Shown in pieces: positions 48,168-56,400 of a stretch of 64,000 nt of DNA. Where the stretch lies: positions 124,001-188,000 of the forward strand of contig NZ_FNBT01000005.1 in the NCBI RefSeq assembly GCF_900102425.1, in the 5' to 3' direction. The stretch comes from Blastococcus aurantiacus (lineage in GTDB: Bacteria; Actinomycetota; Actinomycetes; Mycobacteriales; Geodermatophilaceae). Made by a program: the position numbers and the translations under genes. The notes beneath the pieces were generated by a model, which was not told where the DNA came from, searched no databases, and was given only the letters and a program-made list of their open reading frames with translations. The first letter of the stretch is position 1. Every line of letters begins with the position of its first letter.

Positions 48168-48629
48168 CAGGCCCCGCTGGGCCCGGAAGAACGCACGTAG
48201 CAGCGTGGCGGACTCCTCGGCGCGGACGCCCGCGGTGACCTCCGGCCGGTGGTTGAGCCGCCGGTCACGGACGACGTCCCACAGCGATCCGGCCGCGCCG
48301 GCCTTGGGGTCGTCGGCCCCGTAGACCACCCGGTCGACCCGGGACAGGACGGTCGCGCCGGCGCACATGGTGCACGGCTCGAGGGTGACCACCAGGGTGC
48401 AGCCGGTCAGCCGCCAGCCGTCGCCGTGCACCTGCGCGGCCGCGCGCAGCGCCAGCACCTCGGCGTGCGCGGTGGGGTCGCCGCGCTTCTCCCGCTCGTT
48501 GGCCGCCTCGGCGAGCACCGCGCCGTCCGGACCCAGGACGACGGCGCCGATCGGGGTGTCGCCCCACTCCTGCGCCGCGGTCGCGAGCTCGAGCGCCCGC
48601 CCCATGGCTGCGTCGACGTCGAGCCTCAT
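48165..48629 (-). CDS. tadA: tRNA-adenosine deaminase (TadA-like nucleoside deaminase)
   Basis: The 154-residue zinc deaminase has metal ligands His55 (AHAEV, with catalytic Glu57) and Cys86/Cys89 (EPCTMCAGA). It most likely converts A34 to inosine in tRNA-Arg(ACG). Two genes upstream on the same strand is the tRNA adenosine deaminase-associated protein, which supports the TadA assignment over a cytosine or guanine deaminase. ATG at 48629. A family C palindrome lies 16 nt upstream. Confidence 0.9.
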   Translation of the reverse strand: MRLDVDAAMGRALELATAAQEWGDTPIGAVVLGPDGAVLAEAANEREKRGDPTAHAEVLALRAAAQVHGDGWRLTGCTLVVTLEPCTMCAGATVLSRVDRVVYGADDPKAGAAGSLWDVVRDRRLNHRPEVTAGVRAEESATLLRAFFRAQRGL

Positions 48630-48644
48630 GACGGCGGCCTGCGG

Positions 48645-48686
48645 ACAGTCGGCCTCTGCCCACCGCTGTGGGCAGAGGCCGACTGT
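48645..48686. repeat. Family C palindrome, copy C2
   Basis: ACAGTCGGCCTCTGCCCA (48645-48662) and its exact inverted copy (48669-48686) flank the loop CCGCTG. It differs from C1 at one stem position on each arm, a compensated T-A to C-G change, and in the loop. It lies between the HAD gene stop and the tadA start. Confidence 0.8.
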
Positions 48687-48711
48687 GCCGGAGGACGGTG
48701 CCACGCCCGCG

Positions 48712-49368
48712 TCATGCCGCAGGGCCGACCAGGGGGAAGCCGACCAGCCCGGAGAGCTCGGCGATCGCGACGTCCGGGTCGACGACCTTGATGGTCGAGA
48801 AACCCAGCGCCCGCGCCGGCTTGAGGTTGATGCCGAGGTCGTCGAGGTACGCGCAGTCGGCGGCCTCGATGCGCCGGCCCACGGCCTCGGACAGCCGGAC
48901 CAGCGCCCGCTGGTAGATCTCGGGCTCGGGCTTGCGCACGCCCTCGATCGACGACTCCACGATGACGTCGAACATGTCGAGGATCTCGTCCATCCGCCCG
49001 CCCCGCTCCATCGGGGAGACGTTGTTCGACACCATCCCCAGCGGCAGCCCGTGCGCGCGGAGCCGGCGGATGGCCTCGACCATGGCCGGCCGGACCTCGC
49101 CACGGAGAGCGGCCAGCACCCGGCTCGCGTCGAGCCGGTGCCCGAGCGCGGCGGCCTCGGCCTCGAACGCTGCCGAGAACCCCGCCACGTCCAGCTCGTT
49201 GCGCTCGAAGCGCGCCCATGCGTTGGTGTCCGGATCGGTGGAGTTCAGCTGCCGGATCAGCCCGTCGGGCAGTCCGGCCTCGCGCTCGTAGGCGGCGAAC
49301 GCGATCATCGGGCTCTCGGTGATCACCCCGCCCAGGTCGAAGACGACCGCCGACACGGTGCCGCTCAC
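48712..49368 (-). CDS. HAD-family hydrolase (phosphatase-like)
   Basis: The 218-residue product has HAD motif I VVFDLGGVI near the N terminus, motif II VSNN, the motif III lysine in RKPEPEIYQRAL, and motif IV CAYLDDLGIN. A helical cap lies between motifs I and II. It resembles X-ray-crystallised epoxide-hydrolase N-terminal/beta-phosphoglucomutase-type HAD phosphatases; substrate is unknown. The GTG at 49368 overlaps the upstream stop (GTGA), so it is co-translated with the TadA-associated gene. The frame is open further upstream without homology. Confidence 0.85.
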   Translation of the reverse strand: MSGTVSAVVFDLGGVITESPMIAFAAYEREAGLPDGLIRQLNSTDPDTNAWARFERNELDVAGFSAAFEAEAAALGHRLDASRVLAALRGEVRPAMVEAIRRLRAHGLPLGMVSNNVSPMERGGRMDEILDMFDVIVESSIEGVRKPEPEIYQRALVRLSEAVGRRIEAADCAYLDDLGINLKPARALGFSTIKVVDPDVAIAELSGLVGFPLVGPAA

Positions 49369-49868
49369 GAGTTCACCGCCGCGGCCAGCTCGTCGTCGAA
49401 CCCGAGGCGGGCGGCGATCCGCTGCACCATCTCGTCGGCCCACAGGTCGTCAGCAGTCACGATCGTCCTCAGCTCCTCGGCGGGCAGCCCGTCGTCGGCG
49501 AAGACGTCCATGTCGCCACCGGGCCAGCCGCTCTCGTCGTCGTCGAAGGCGCCGTCGGTGTCGACGCCGATCCCGTACCGCTCGACCACCTCGGCGGCCA
49601 GCACCCATTCGAGCATCGTCGCGTCGGAGATCAGCGCCCGGACCATGCCACCGGGCCCGTGCCGCAGGACGACGAAGTAGAGCCGGGAGTCAACGACCAC
49701 CACGAACGGTGGCGGCCACGCGCCGGCGTCGCCCAGCGCACGCTCGAGCACCGGCAGCTCGTCACCCGCGTCCTCGGCCAGCAGGTCCACCCGCCAGCGC
49801 GCGCCCGCTCGCGACACCCGCACCGCGTAGCTGGCCGGGCCGGCGGGCGCGCCGTCCACCGCGCTCAC
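49365..49868 (-). CDS. tRNA adenosine deaminase-associated protein
   Basis: The product has about 167 residues in the family usually encoded beside actinobacterial tadA. The core starts at YAVRVSRAGARWRVDLLAED and contains FVVVVDSRLYFVVLRHGPGG and LDDLWADEM-like acidic stretches toward the end. Function is unknown beyond the gene association. The start is uncertain: ATG at 49928 would overlap the divergent tyrA ATG by 2 bp, so I prefer the GTG at 49868 (a further GTG is at 49859). No clear ribosome binding site is visible. Confidence 0.75.
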   Translation of the reverse strand: MSAVDGAPAGPASYAVRVSRAGARWRVDLLAEDAGDELPVLERALGDAGAWPPPFVVVVDSRLYFVVLRHGPGGMVRALISDATMLEWVLAAEVVERYGIGVDTDGAFDDDESGWPGGDMDVFADDGLPAEELRTIVTADDLWADEMVQRIAARLGFDDELAAAVNS

Positions 49869-49914
49869 CGCCGGGACCGCCGGGTCGGGCCGTCGAGCAG
49901 CAGCAACTGGGTCA

Positions 49915-49920
49915 TAGCCT
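49915..49920 (+). promoter_or_regulatory. Probable -10 box of tyrA
   Basis: TAGCCT ends 6 nt before the ATG at 49927. This is the spacing expected for a leaderless transcript and supports that start codon for tyrA. Confidence 0.45.
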
Positions 49921-49926
49921 CTGATC

Positions 49927-50889
49927 ATGGCCGATGCCGAGCGTGCCGCGACCACTGCTGCCGGACGGGCGCCCTCGTTCCCCGTTCCGACCATGCCGGC
50001 ACCGCCCGTCTCGGTGGTCGGGCTGGGGCAGCTGGGCGGCTCCCTGGCCGCCGCACTGGCCGCCGCGGGCCGCCCCGTGTCCGGCTGGGACACCGACCCG
50101 GCGGCCCGCGACGCGGCAGCCGCACGCGGGGTGCGGATCACCCGCGAGCTCACCGGCGTCGTCGTCCTCGCCGTCCCGCTGCCAGCCATGGCGACGGTGC
50201 TGGACGGGCTGGTCGTCGACCCCGGCGCGACGGTCACCGACCTCGGCTCGGTGAAGGGACCGGTCCTGGCGTCGCTCGGCGGGCAGCTGGGCGGCCGGTT
50301 CGTCGGCGGGCACCCCATGTGCGGCACGGAGCGGTCCGGGCACGAGGCCGTCGACCCGGGGCTGTTCGCCGGAGCGCGGTGGGCGCTGTGCGTGGAGCCC
50401 GGCACCGAGCTCCCCCGGTGGCTGCGCGTCGCCGAGGTGGCGCTGGCCGTCGGCGCCGAGGTCGTGCCGGTCACCGCGGCCGAGCACGACGCCGCCGTCG
50501 CCGCGATCAGCCACGTCCCGCACCTGCTCGCCGCCGCCCTCGCCGCCGCCGCCGCGGAGGCCGGACCACTGGCGCTGGCGCTGGCCGCCGGCAGCTTCCG
50601 GGACGGCACCCGGGTCATCGGCAGCGACCCCGCCTTCGTCACCGCGATGGTCGAGGGCAACGCCGCGCCCACGACCGCGGCGCTGGACCGGGTGCTGGCC
50701 CAGCTGCAGCGCCCGCGGTCGGAGCTGGTGGCCGCGGGGCACGCCGTCGTCACCCGGCCGGCCGGCCGGCGCCCGGTGCGCATCCCGCTGGAGCGGGCGG
50801 CGCTGCTGTCGGTGGGTCGCGCCGGGGGCGCGGTCACCCGGCGGCTGGCCGCGTTCGTGGAAGGCTGGGTCCCCGACGCGGGCGACTGA
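49927..50889 (+). CDS. tyrA: Prephenate dehydrogenase
   Basis: The 320-residue enzyme of tyrosine synthesis makes 4-hydroxyphenylpyruvate from prephenate with NAD(P)+. The dinucleotide-binding motif is VVGLGQLGGSLAAAL (about residues 29-43). Substrate-binding motifs are FVGGHPMCGTERSGHEA and AAISHVPHLLAAAL. No ACT domain is seen. The first 22 residues precede the Rossmann fold and an ATG at 49993 is a possible later start, but the well-placed TAGCCT box supports 49927. Confidence 0.9.
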   Translation: MADAERAATTAAGRAPSFPVPTMPAPPVSVVGLGQLGGSLAAALAAAGRPVSGWDTDPAARDAAAARGVRITRELTGVVVLAVPLPAMATVLDGLVVDPGATVTDLGSVKGPVLASLGGQLGGRFVGGHPMCGTERSGHEAVDPGLFAGARWALCVEPGTELPRWLRVAEVALAVGAEVVPVTAAEHDAAVAAISHVPHLLAAALAAAAAEAGPLALALAAGSFRDGTRVIGSDPAFVTAMVEGNAAPTTAALDRVLAQLQRPRSELVAAGHAVVTRPAGRRPVRIPLERAALLSVGRAGGAVTRRLAAFVEGWVPDAGD

Positions 50890-50926
50890 CCGTTTCGTGT
50901 CGCCGCGAGGGGGCAGGCACCCGTGC

Positions 50927-51160
50927 ATGGACGAGACCGACATCCTCAGCCGCATCCACTCGCTGGTCGAGGAGGAGCACAAGCTCCGCGACAGCAGCGA
51001 GCACACCGACGAGACGCGCACCCGCATGAGCAAGCTCGAGGCGGACCTGGACCAGCTGTGGGACCTGCTGCGCCAGCGCCGGGCCAAGCGCCAGTACGAC
51101 GAGGATCCCGACGAGGCGCAGCCCCGCCCCGAGCCGCAGGTGGAGAGCTACCTCCAGTAG
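50927..51160 (+). CDS. DUF2630 family protein
   Basis: The 77-residue helical, strongly charged protein matches the DUF2630 pattern: ILSRIHSLVEEEHKLRD at the start, LEADLDQLWDLLRQRRAKRQ in the middle, and EDPDEAQPRPEPQVESYLQ at the end. Function is unknown. I chose ATG 50927, where family similarity begins; the frame opens at 50897. It ends 3 bp from the convergent PucR gene. Confidence 0.85.
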   Translation: MDETDILSRIHSLVEEEHKLRDSSEHTDETRTRMSKLEADLDQLWDLLRQRRAKRQYDEDPDEAQPRPEPQVESYLQ

Positions 51161-51163
51161 CCG

Positions 51164-52381
51164 CTAGGCCGACCGCTGGGTCGGCCGCCCGTGCTGCGCG
51201 CCGAGCAGTGCCAGCTGCCACTGCAGGCGGGCGCGCGGGTCGGCGACCTTGCGGCCGGTGACCTGCTCGATCCGCCGCAGCCGGTGCATGACCGTGTTCC
51301 GGTGGCAGTACAGCTCGTCGGCCGCGCGGGTGGGCGAGCCGTCCGAGGCGAGGAACGCGGCGAGGGTGTCCAGCAGGACCTCGCGCTCGTCCGCGGGCAG
51401 TGCCAGCAGCCCGCCCAGCGTCTGGCCCACGAGGCGGGAGCTGATCTCCGGGGAGTTGCTCAGCAGCGCCTCGGGCAGCCGCTCGTCGATCGTCACCACC
51501 CGGCGGGTCGTCCGGGGCAGCGTCCGGGCGGCGGTCTCGGCCAGCCGGTAGGCGGAGCTGACCGCCCCGGCGCCGTCGACCGGCGCGGAGACCCCCACCG
51601 GGCCCGTGGTCAGCGCCTCGAGCCGGCCGCGGATCTCGGCAGGGCCGAGGTTCCCCAGCGCGATGAGGCCCACCTGCGCGCCGGAGCGCGTGCCCCACAC
51701 CGAGCGCACGCCGTGGCGGAGCAGCTCGGGTCCCACGCCCTCGAGGCCCGGCTCGCCGTTCTCGGTCGGCAGCGCGACGACGGCCATGAGCCGGCCGTCG
51801 AGCGACATGGCCAGCATGTCCGCGGCGGTGCGCACGAACGACGGATCGTCCCCGCGGCCGTCCAGCAGCCCGTCCAGCACGCGACGGCGGGTCTCCTCGT
51901 CGACGCCGGCCAGCCGGCGCTGCTCGTCGCGGTAGCCCTCGGCCAGCGCCGCGCACTCGCCGTCGTTGGTGCGCCAGACCGTGCCCGCCACCTGCAGCAG
52001 GAGCGTGTCGTGCCGTCCGCCGGCCTGGGCCGAGACCTTGAGCAGCGCCTCCCAGGTGACCTGGCCGCCCAGCCGGTAGGCGCGCAGCACCGCCTCCAGC
52101 GGGATGCCCTGCGTGGCCCTGCGGCGACCGATCTCCCGGGCCCCGTGCAGGGCGGGGCGGTCGGCCACCGGGGCGCCGACCAGGGCCAGCAACCCGTGCT
52201 CGAGGTTGTCGCGCGTCGAGCGGCGCAGCTCCTCCTCGGACCCGGCGATGAGGTCGCGGTAGGCGGGCTCCGTGCGCGAGAGCACGTCCACCATGCGATC
52301 GGTCATGGCGTCGAGCTGCTCGAGGAGCAGCGGGGCGAGGTCGACCAAGTGGGAGGTGACCTCGGTGTCGAACGCCTGCAC
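51164..52381 (-). CDS. PucR-family transcriptional regulator (CdaR-type C-terminal HTH)
   Basis: The 405-residue product has an N-terminal helical RsbRD-like region (about 1-150), a GGDEF-like CdaR middle domain (about 160-290), and the PucR C-terminal HTH (DELYCHRNTVMHRLRRIEQV, about 345-390). Such regulators sense metabolites and usually act near their own gene. GTG start with AAGGAGA 6-12 nt upstream. Its likely targets are the divergent epimerase gene or itself. Confidence 0.9.
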   Translation of the reverse strand: MQAFDTEVTSHLVDLAPLLLEQLDAMTDRMVDVLSRTEPAYRDLIAGSEEELRRSTRDNLEHGLLALVGAPVADRPALHGAREIGRRRATQGIPLEAVLRAYRLGGQVTWEALLKVSAQAGGRHDTLLLQVAGTVWRTNDGECAALAEGYRDEQRRLAGVDEETRRRVLDGLLDGRGDDPSFVRTAADMLAMSLDGRLMAVVALPTENGEPGLEGVGPELLRHGVRSVWGTRSGAQVGLIALGNLGPAEIRGRLEALTTGPVGVSAPVDGAGAVSSAYRLAETAARTLPRTTRRVVTIDERLPEALLSNSPEISSRLVGQTLGGLLALPADEREVLLDTLAAFLASDGSPTRAADELYCHRNTVMHRLRRIEQVTGRKVADPRARLQWQLALLGAQHGRPTQRSA

Positions 52382-52532
52382 TCGATCTCCTTCTCCGGAC
52401 GCCGGACGGACGTGACGTACAGCACAACACGCGGTGGCCGGGACTGTGCGGTCAGCCCATTGTGACCCTCGGCACGACGGAGGGGGTGAGGCGGACGCTT
52501 CCGTGACCTAATCGTCGCCGACGAGTGCGTGA

Positions 52533-52552
52533 ACACTTCGACTCCGAAGTGT
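52533..52552. promoter_or_regulatory. Palindrome in the pucR-epimerase intergenic region
   Basis: ACACTTCG and CGAAGTGT form perfect 8-bp arms around ACTC. It lies between the divergent PucR regulator and epimerase genes, about 77 bp before the epimerase ATG. It could be a PucR-type operator or a hairpin in the epimerase leader. The remaining 247-bp gap shows no coding feature. Confidence 0.35.
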
Positions 52553-52628
52553 GTGTGCCGTGACCGGCGGGGTAGGACGCCCGCGGTGCACGCGCCCCGC
52601 CGTGCCCCGGGGTGGACGAGGGAGAGTC

Positions 52629-53615
52629 ATGGCACAGCCGGTGCGAGGAGCACGGACCATCCGTCGGGCCGTCGTGACCGGCGGTGCCGGGTTCCTCGGT
52701 TCGCACCTCTGCGAGCACCTGCTCGACCGCGGCGTCGAGGTCGTCTGCCTCGACAACTTCCTCACCGGGTCGCCGGAGAACGTCCTGCACCTGATGGAGC
52801 GCCCCGGCTTCCGCCTCGTGCGCTGCGACGTCACCGACTACGTGCACGTCCCCGGCCCCGTCGACCTGGTGCTCCACTTCGCCTCGCCGGCGAGCCCGCT
52901 GGACTACCTGAAGATGCCGATCGAGACGCTCAAGGTCGGCAGCCTGGGCACCCTGCACACCCTCGGCCTGGCCCGCGAGAAGGGCGCCCGCTACGTCCTC
53001 GCCTCGACGTCGGAGGTGTACGGCGACCCGCTGGTGCACCCGCAGCCCGAGGAGTACTGGGGCAACGTCAACCCGGTCGGCCCGCGCGGGGTCTACGACG
53101 AGGCCAAGCGGTTCAGCGAGGCGCTCACCACGGCGTACCGCAGCTCCCGGGGCACCGACACCGGCATCGTCCGGATCTTCAACACCTACGGTCCGCGGAT
53201 GCGGTTCGACGACGGCCGGGCCATCCCCGCCTTCGTCGGCCAGGCGCTGTCCGGCCGGCCGCTGACGGTGGCCGGCGACGGCTCCCAGACCCGCTCGATC
53301 TGCTACGTCGACGACACCGTCACCGGCATCCTGGCCATGGCGTTCTCCGGGCACGCCGGGCCGGTGAACATCGGCAACCCCGACGAGCTGTCGATGCTCC
53401 GGCTCGCGGAGTGGATCGTCGAGCTCACCGACTCCGACTCCTCCGTCGAGTTCATCGACCTGCCGGTGGACGACCCGAAGGTGCGGCGTCCCGACACGAC
53501 CCTGGCCGAGAAGCTGCTGGACTGGCGGCCGCAGGTGCCCTCCGAGGAGGGCCTGCGCCGGACGGTCGACTGGTTCGCCGGTCAGTTGTCGGCGCGGGAG
53601 GCGCGCGTCGGCTGA
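52629..53615 (+). CDS. NAD-dependent sugar epimerase/decarboxylase (UDP-glucuronate decarboxylase-like, extended SDR)
   Basis: The 328-residue extended SDR protein has NAD loop VVTGGAGFLGSHL, catalytic Tyr/Lys in YDEAKR, Ser in ASTSEVYGDP, and ICYVDDTVTGI. The sequence HFASPASPLDYLKMPIETLK and NPVGPRGVYDEAKRFSEALT are typical of UDP-xylose synthase-type enzymes that turn UDP-glucuronate to UDP-xylose. Substrate is inferred from motif similarity only. ATG 52629 has GGAGAG upstream. It may supply a sugar nucleotide to the nearby glycosyltransferase operon. Confidence 0.85.
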   Translation: MAQPVRGARTIRRAVVTGGAGFLGSHLCEHLLDRGVEVVCLDNFLTGSPENVLHLMERPGFRLVRCDVTDYVHVPGPVDLVLHFASPASPLDYLKMPIETLKVGSLGTLHTLGLAREKGARYVLASTSEVYGDPLVHPQPEEYWGNVNPVGPRGVYDEAKRFSEALTTAYRSSRGTDTGIVRIFNTYGPRMRFDDGRAIPAFVGQALSGRPLTVAGDGSQTRSICYVDDTVTGILAMAFSGHAGPVNIGNPDELSMLRLAEWIVELTDSDSSVEFIDLPVDDPKVRRPDTTLAEKLLDWRPQVPSEEGLRRTVDWFAGQLSAREARVG

Positions 53616-53708
53616 GCCGCTCCGGCCGGGGGTCTGGCGTACCCAACTACTCTGTCGGTGCGGACCGGGGGGCCGCCGTCCGTCCCCGAGCGATGACAGA
53701 GAGCGAGC

Positions 53709-55355
53709 ATGGGCCGCCACGCTGATTCCAGTGCCACCCGCCGCCGGTTTCCCGCCGCCCCTCTCATCGCCGCCGGTGTGGTCGTCGTGCTGCTCGCCGT
53801 CGGCCTCGTGTGGTGGCTCGCGGCCGGCGGCGACGACGACGCCGCGGCGTGCGACACGACGTCGACGGTCGCGGTGACGGTCGCCCCGGAACTCGTCTCG
53901 CTGACCGAGCAGCTCCTCGCCGAGCCGGGCGCCCTCGGGGACGACGGGTGCGTCACCGCCGAGGTCACCCCCCAGGAGCCGCTGCAGACCGCCGGCGCCC
54001 TGAGCGCGTTGGACCCCGAGTCGCTGCCCGACGTCTGGCTGCCTGACTCGTCGCTGTGGGCCTTGCGCGCCGGCGACACCGAGCTGACCGACGAGGGGTC
54101 CCTCGGCTCCTCCCCCGTCGTGCTGGCCACCAGCCGGGCCGTCGCCGACGCCGAGGGCTGGATGGACGAGCCGCCCACGTGGGCGGAGGCGCTCACCACC
54201 GACAAGGACGTCGCCGTGCCCGATCTCGCCGGCAGCGCCGAGGGGATCGCCGCGCTCACCGCTCTCCGCGGCTCGCTGGGCGGCGGAGAGGACGCCGACA
54301 ACGGCGTCGTCGAGGTGGTGCTGTCCGCGGCGCGCTCCGGCAGCTCGGAGGAGGCGCTCGAAGCCGGCGGCCAGGGCGCCGAGGACGCCGCACTGGTGCC
54401 CGTGAGCGAGCAGACCGTCTACGCCGCCCACGCCTCGAACAGCGACTCCTCCCTCGTCGCGGTCTACCCCTCCGAGGGCTCCCCGGTGCTCGACTACCCG
54501 GTGTTCCGCGTCGCGGCGGGCGACGGCCAGCAGCAGCAGGCCGTGGACGCCGTCGTCGCGGTGCTGACGTCCGAGGAGGCACGGACCGCCGCCATGGAGG
54601 CCGGCTTCCGCGGCGCCGAGGGCGACGCCCCGCCGGCGGCCGGCGAGGAGAGCGGCATCCGCGAGGAGGCCCCGCAGCAGGTGGAGCTGGACCCAGCCGA
54701 GGTGGGTGGCCTGCTCGCCCGGCTGACCAGCCTCGCCGCGCCGTCCCGGATCCTGGCCGTCCTGGACGTCTCGAAGTCCATGGAGGCCCCGGCCGGCAAC
54801 GGCACGCGCGCCACGCTGGCCCGGGACGCGGCGCGGACCACCCTGTCGCTGGTGCCCGGCGAGTACGCCCTCGGGCTGTGGTTCTTCGCCTACCACCTGG
54901 CCGGCGACCAGGACTGGACCGAGCTGGTGCCCATCCGCAAGCTGGACACCGAAGTCGACGGGCAGACGCAGCGGGCGATCCTGGACGCCCAGGCCGCCAC
55001 CCTCCCGGAACGGCTGGCCCCCGGCGGCACCGGCCTCTACGACACGACGCTGGCCGCGGTCCGCGCCGCCCGGGCCAACTACGACCCGAGCGCGGTGAAC
55101 AGCGTCCTCCTGATGACCGACGGGACGAACGAGGACGACGACGCCGGCCTCGCCGAGGAGGCTCTGCTGAGCACGCTGACCGCGGAGGCCGATCCCACGC
55201 GGCCGATCAAGGTCATCGGCGTGGCGCTGGGCCCGGACGCGGACCTGTCGGCGCTGGAGCGCATCGCCGAGGCGACGGGCGGCGCGGCCTACTCCGCCGT
55301 CGACCCGACCGACCTGCAGACGGTGCTCTTCGACGCCCTCCGCCAGCGCGACTGA
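53709..55355 (+). CDS. Membrane-anchored substrate-binding and VWA domain protein
   Basis: The 548-residue product begins with a transmembrane helix (LIAAGVVVVLLAVGLVWWLA, about residues 18-37). A periplasmic-binding-like domain follows (about 50-310). A von Willebrand A domain covers about 345-545 with the metal-ion-dependent adhesion site DVSKS (LAVLDVSKSME) and LLMTDGTNEDDD. It is probably exported and involved in cell-surface binding or complex assembly; ligand unknown. ATG 53709 follows GAGAGCGAGC. A family B element follows its stop. Confidence 0.85.
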   Translation: MGRHADSSATRRRFPAAPLIAAGVVVVLLAVGLVWWLAAGGDDDAAACDTTSTVAVTVAPELVSLTEQLLAEPGALGDDGCVTAEVTPQEPLQTAGALSALDPESLPDVWLPDSSLWALRAGDTELTDEGSLGSSPVVLATSRAVADAEGWMDEPPTWAEALTTDKDVAVPDLAGSAEGIAALTALRGSLGGGEDADNGVVEVVLSAARSGSSEEALEAGGQGAEDAALVPVSEQTVYAAHASNSDSSLVAVYPSEGSPVLDYPVFRVAAGDGQQQQAVDAVVAVLTSEEARTAAMEAGFRGAEGDAPPAAGEESGIREEAPQQVELDPAEVGGLLARLTSLAAPSRILAVLDVSKSMEAPAGNGTRATLARDAARTTLSLVPGEYALGLWFFAYHLAGDQDWTELVPIRKLDTEVDGQTQRAILDAQAATLPERLAPGGTGLYDTTLAAVRAARANYDPSAVNSVLLMTDGTNEDDDAGLAEEALLSTLTAEADPTRPIKVIGVALGPDADLSALERIAEATGGAAYSAVDPTDLQTVLFDALRQRD

Positions 55356-55362
55356 AAGCCCC

Positions 55363-55407
55363 CTGCTTTTCCGCGGAAAAGCAGCCCGCTTTACCGCGGA
55401 AAAGCAG
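55363..55407. repeat. Family B palindromic element, copy B2
   Basis: The 45-bp element contains a perfect 22-nt palindrome (55363-55384), and its outer arms pair over 18 bp when extended (55359-55376 with 55394-55411). It is 39/45 identical to B1. It sits between convergent genes, and the TAA stop of the GT9 gene (55391-55393) lies inside it, so the element contributes the last codons of that protein. Confidence 0.8.
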
Positions 55408-56326
55408 GGGGGAGGTCGTCGAGGGCGGCGAGGACCTCGTCGATCGTGACCTTCCCCAGCGCGGGGTCGAGGTCGGTGCCCCACGGGTCGCCGGTGCCGT
55501 CCCCGTGCCAGAGCACGCGGTGCAGCGCTCTCCCGTCCGGTGCCGTGCGCGCCGGCGGGCCCCACAGCGCGGGTGACACCGGGCCGAACAGCACCACCGA
55601 GGGACGGCGGTAGGCGGTCGCGAGGTGGGCGACGCCGGTGTCCCCGCACACGACCAGGGCCGCGGCCGCGACGACGGCGGCCAGCTCCATCGACGTCGTC
55701 CGGCCGGCCAGCACGGCGTCCGGGCCGAGCCCGGCGGCGTCGGCCACCGAGCCTGCCAGCTCCACCTCGGCCGGACCGCCGGTGATCCGCACGTCGTGCC
55801 CGCGGTCGGCGAGGTGGCGGGCGACGGCGGCGAACCGCTCGGGCGGCCAGCGCCGGCCGGGGTAGGCCGCGCCGGGGTGGACCACGGCGGCGCCGCGCAC
55901 CGGAGGCGGGACCGGCGGGACGGCGAGGTCGAGCGCGTCCGGGTCGGCCTCGACGCCCAGCCCCTCGGAGACCAGCCGGCACCAGCGCCGCACCTCGTGC
56001 TCGTCGGCGTACCAGGTGGGTCCCGGGTAGCCGGGGCTGTCGAAGGTGAGCAGCCGCGCGGGCTGCAGATCGGCCACGACCACGTGCGAGGCGGGCCCCT
56101 TGCCGTGCAGGTCGACGGCGAGCTCGGGCGGCGGACCGGACCAGTCCAGCGGCTCGAGCTCGCGGGCGGGGAGCACCTCGCCGACGGCGTCGATCAGCCC
56201 GGCCAGCGGTGCCAGCGCCGTCGTCGTCGCCAGGACCAGCCGGTTGCCGGGGACGGCGGCCCGGACCGCCCGGATGGCGGGCACGCCGGTGAGCAGGTCC
56301 CCCAGCCCCAACGGCCGCAGCACCAC
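55391..56326 (-). CDS. Glycosyltransferase family 9 (heptosyltransferase-like)
   Basis: The 311-residue GT9-type enzyme transfers a heptose-like sugar from an ADP-sugar. The N terminus is VVLRPLGLGDLLTGVPAI, and the C-terminal nucleotide-binding part shows VVHPGAAYPGRRWP, CGDTGVAHLA and VVLFGPVSPALWG. The GTG at 56326 lies exactly at the edge of family A copy A5. An upstream ATG at 56404 overlaps the hldE stop (ATGA) but would translate the repeat as the N terminus. The last residues (PAFPR) and the stop come from family B element B2. Last gene of the operon. Confidence 0.85.
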   Translation of the reverse strand: MVLRPLGLGDLLTGVPAIRAVRAAVPGNRLVLATTTALAPLAGLIDAVGEVLPARELEPLDWSGPPPELAVDLHGKGPASHVVVADLQPARLLTFDSPGYPGPTWYADEHEVRRWCRLVSEGLGVEADPDALDLAVPPVPPPVRGAAVVHPGAAYPGRRWPPERFAAVARHLADRGHDVRITGGPAEVELAGSVADAAGLGPDAVLAGRTTSMELAAVVAAAALVVCGDTGVAHLATAYRRPSVVLFGPVSPALWGPPARTAPDGRALHRVLWHGDGTGDPWGTDLDPALGKVTIDEVLAALDDLPPAFPR

Positions 56327-56400
56327 GGTGACGGGCTGGAACGGCCCTGCTGCAGGGGCCCGCGCCGAGCCTGCGAGGCGCGGGGGGCAGCAGGGTCCTT
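56327..56400 (-). repeat. Family A dispersed repeat, copy A5
   Basis: On the minus strand the element starts immediately after the hldE stop (AAGGACCCTGCTGC). It has the core CCGCGCCTCGCAGGCTCGGC and ends with the tail GTTCCAGCCCGTCACC shared with A2. The outer arms CCCTGCTGC/GCAGCAGGG and inner arms CCGCGCC/GGCGCGG pair perfectly, although their bases differ from A1. That is covariation supporting a real structure. The element is open in the GT9 frame. Confidence 0.78.
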
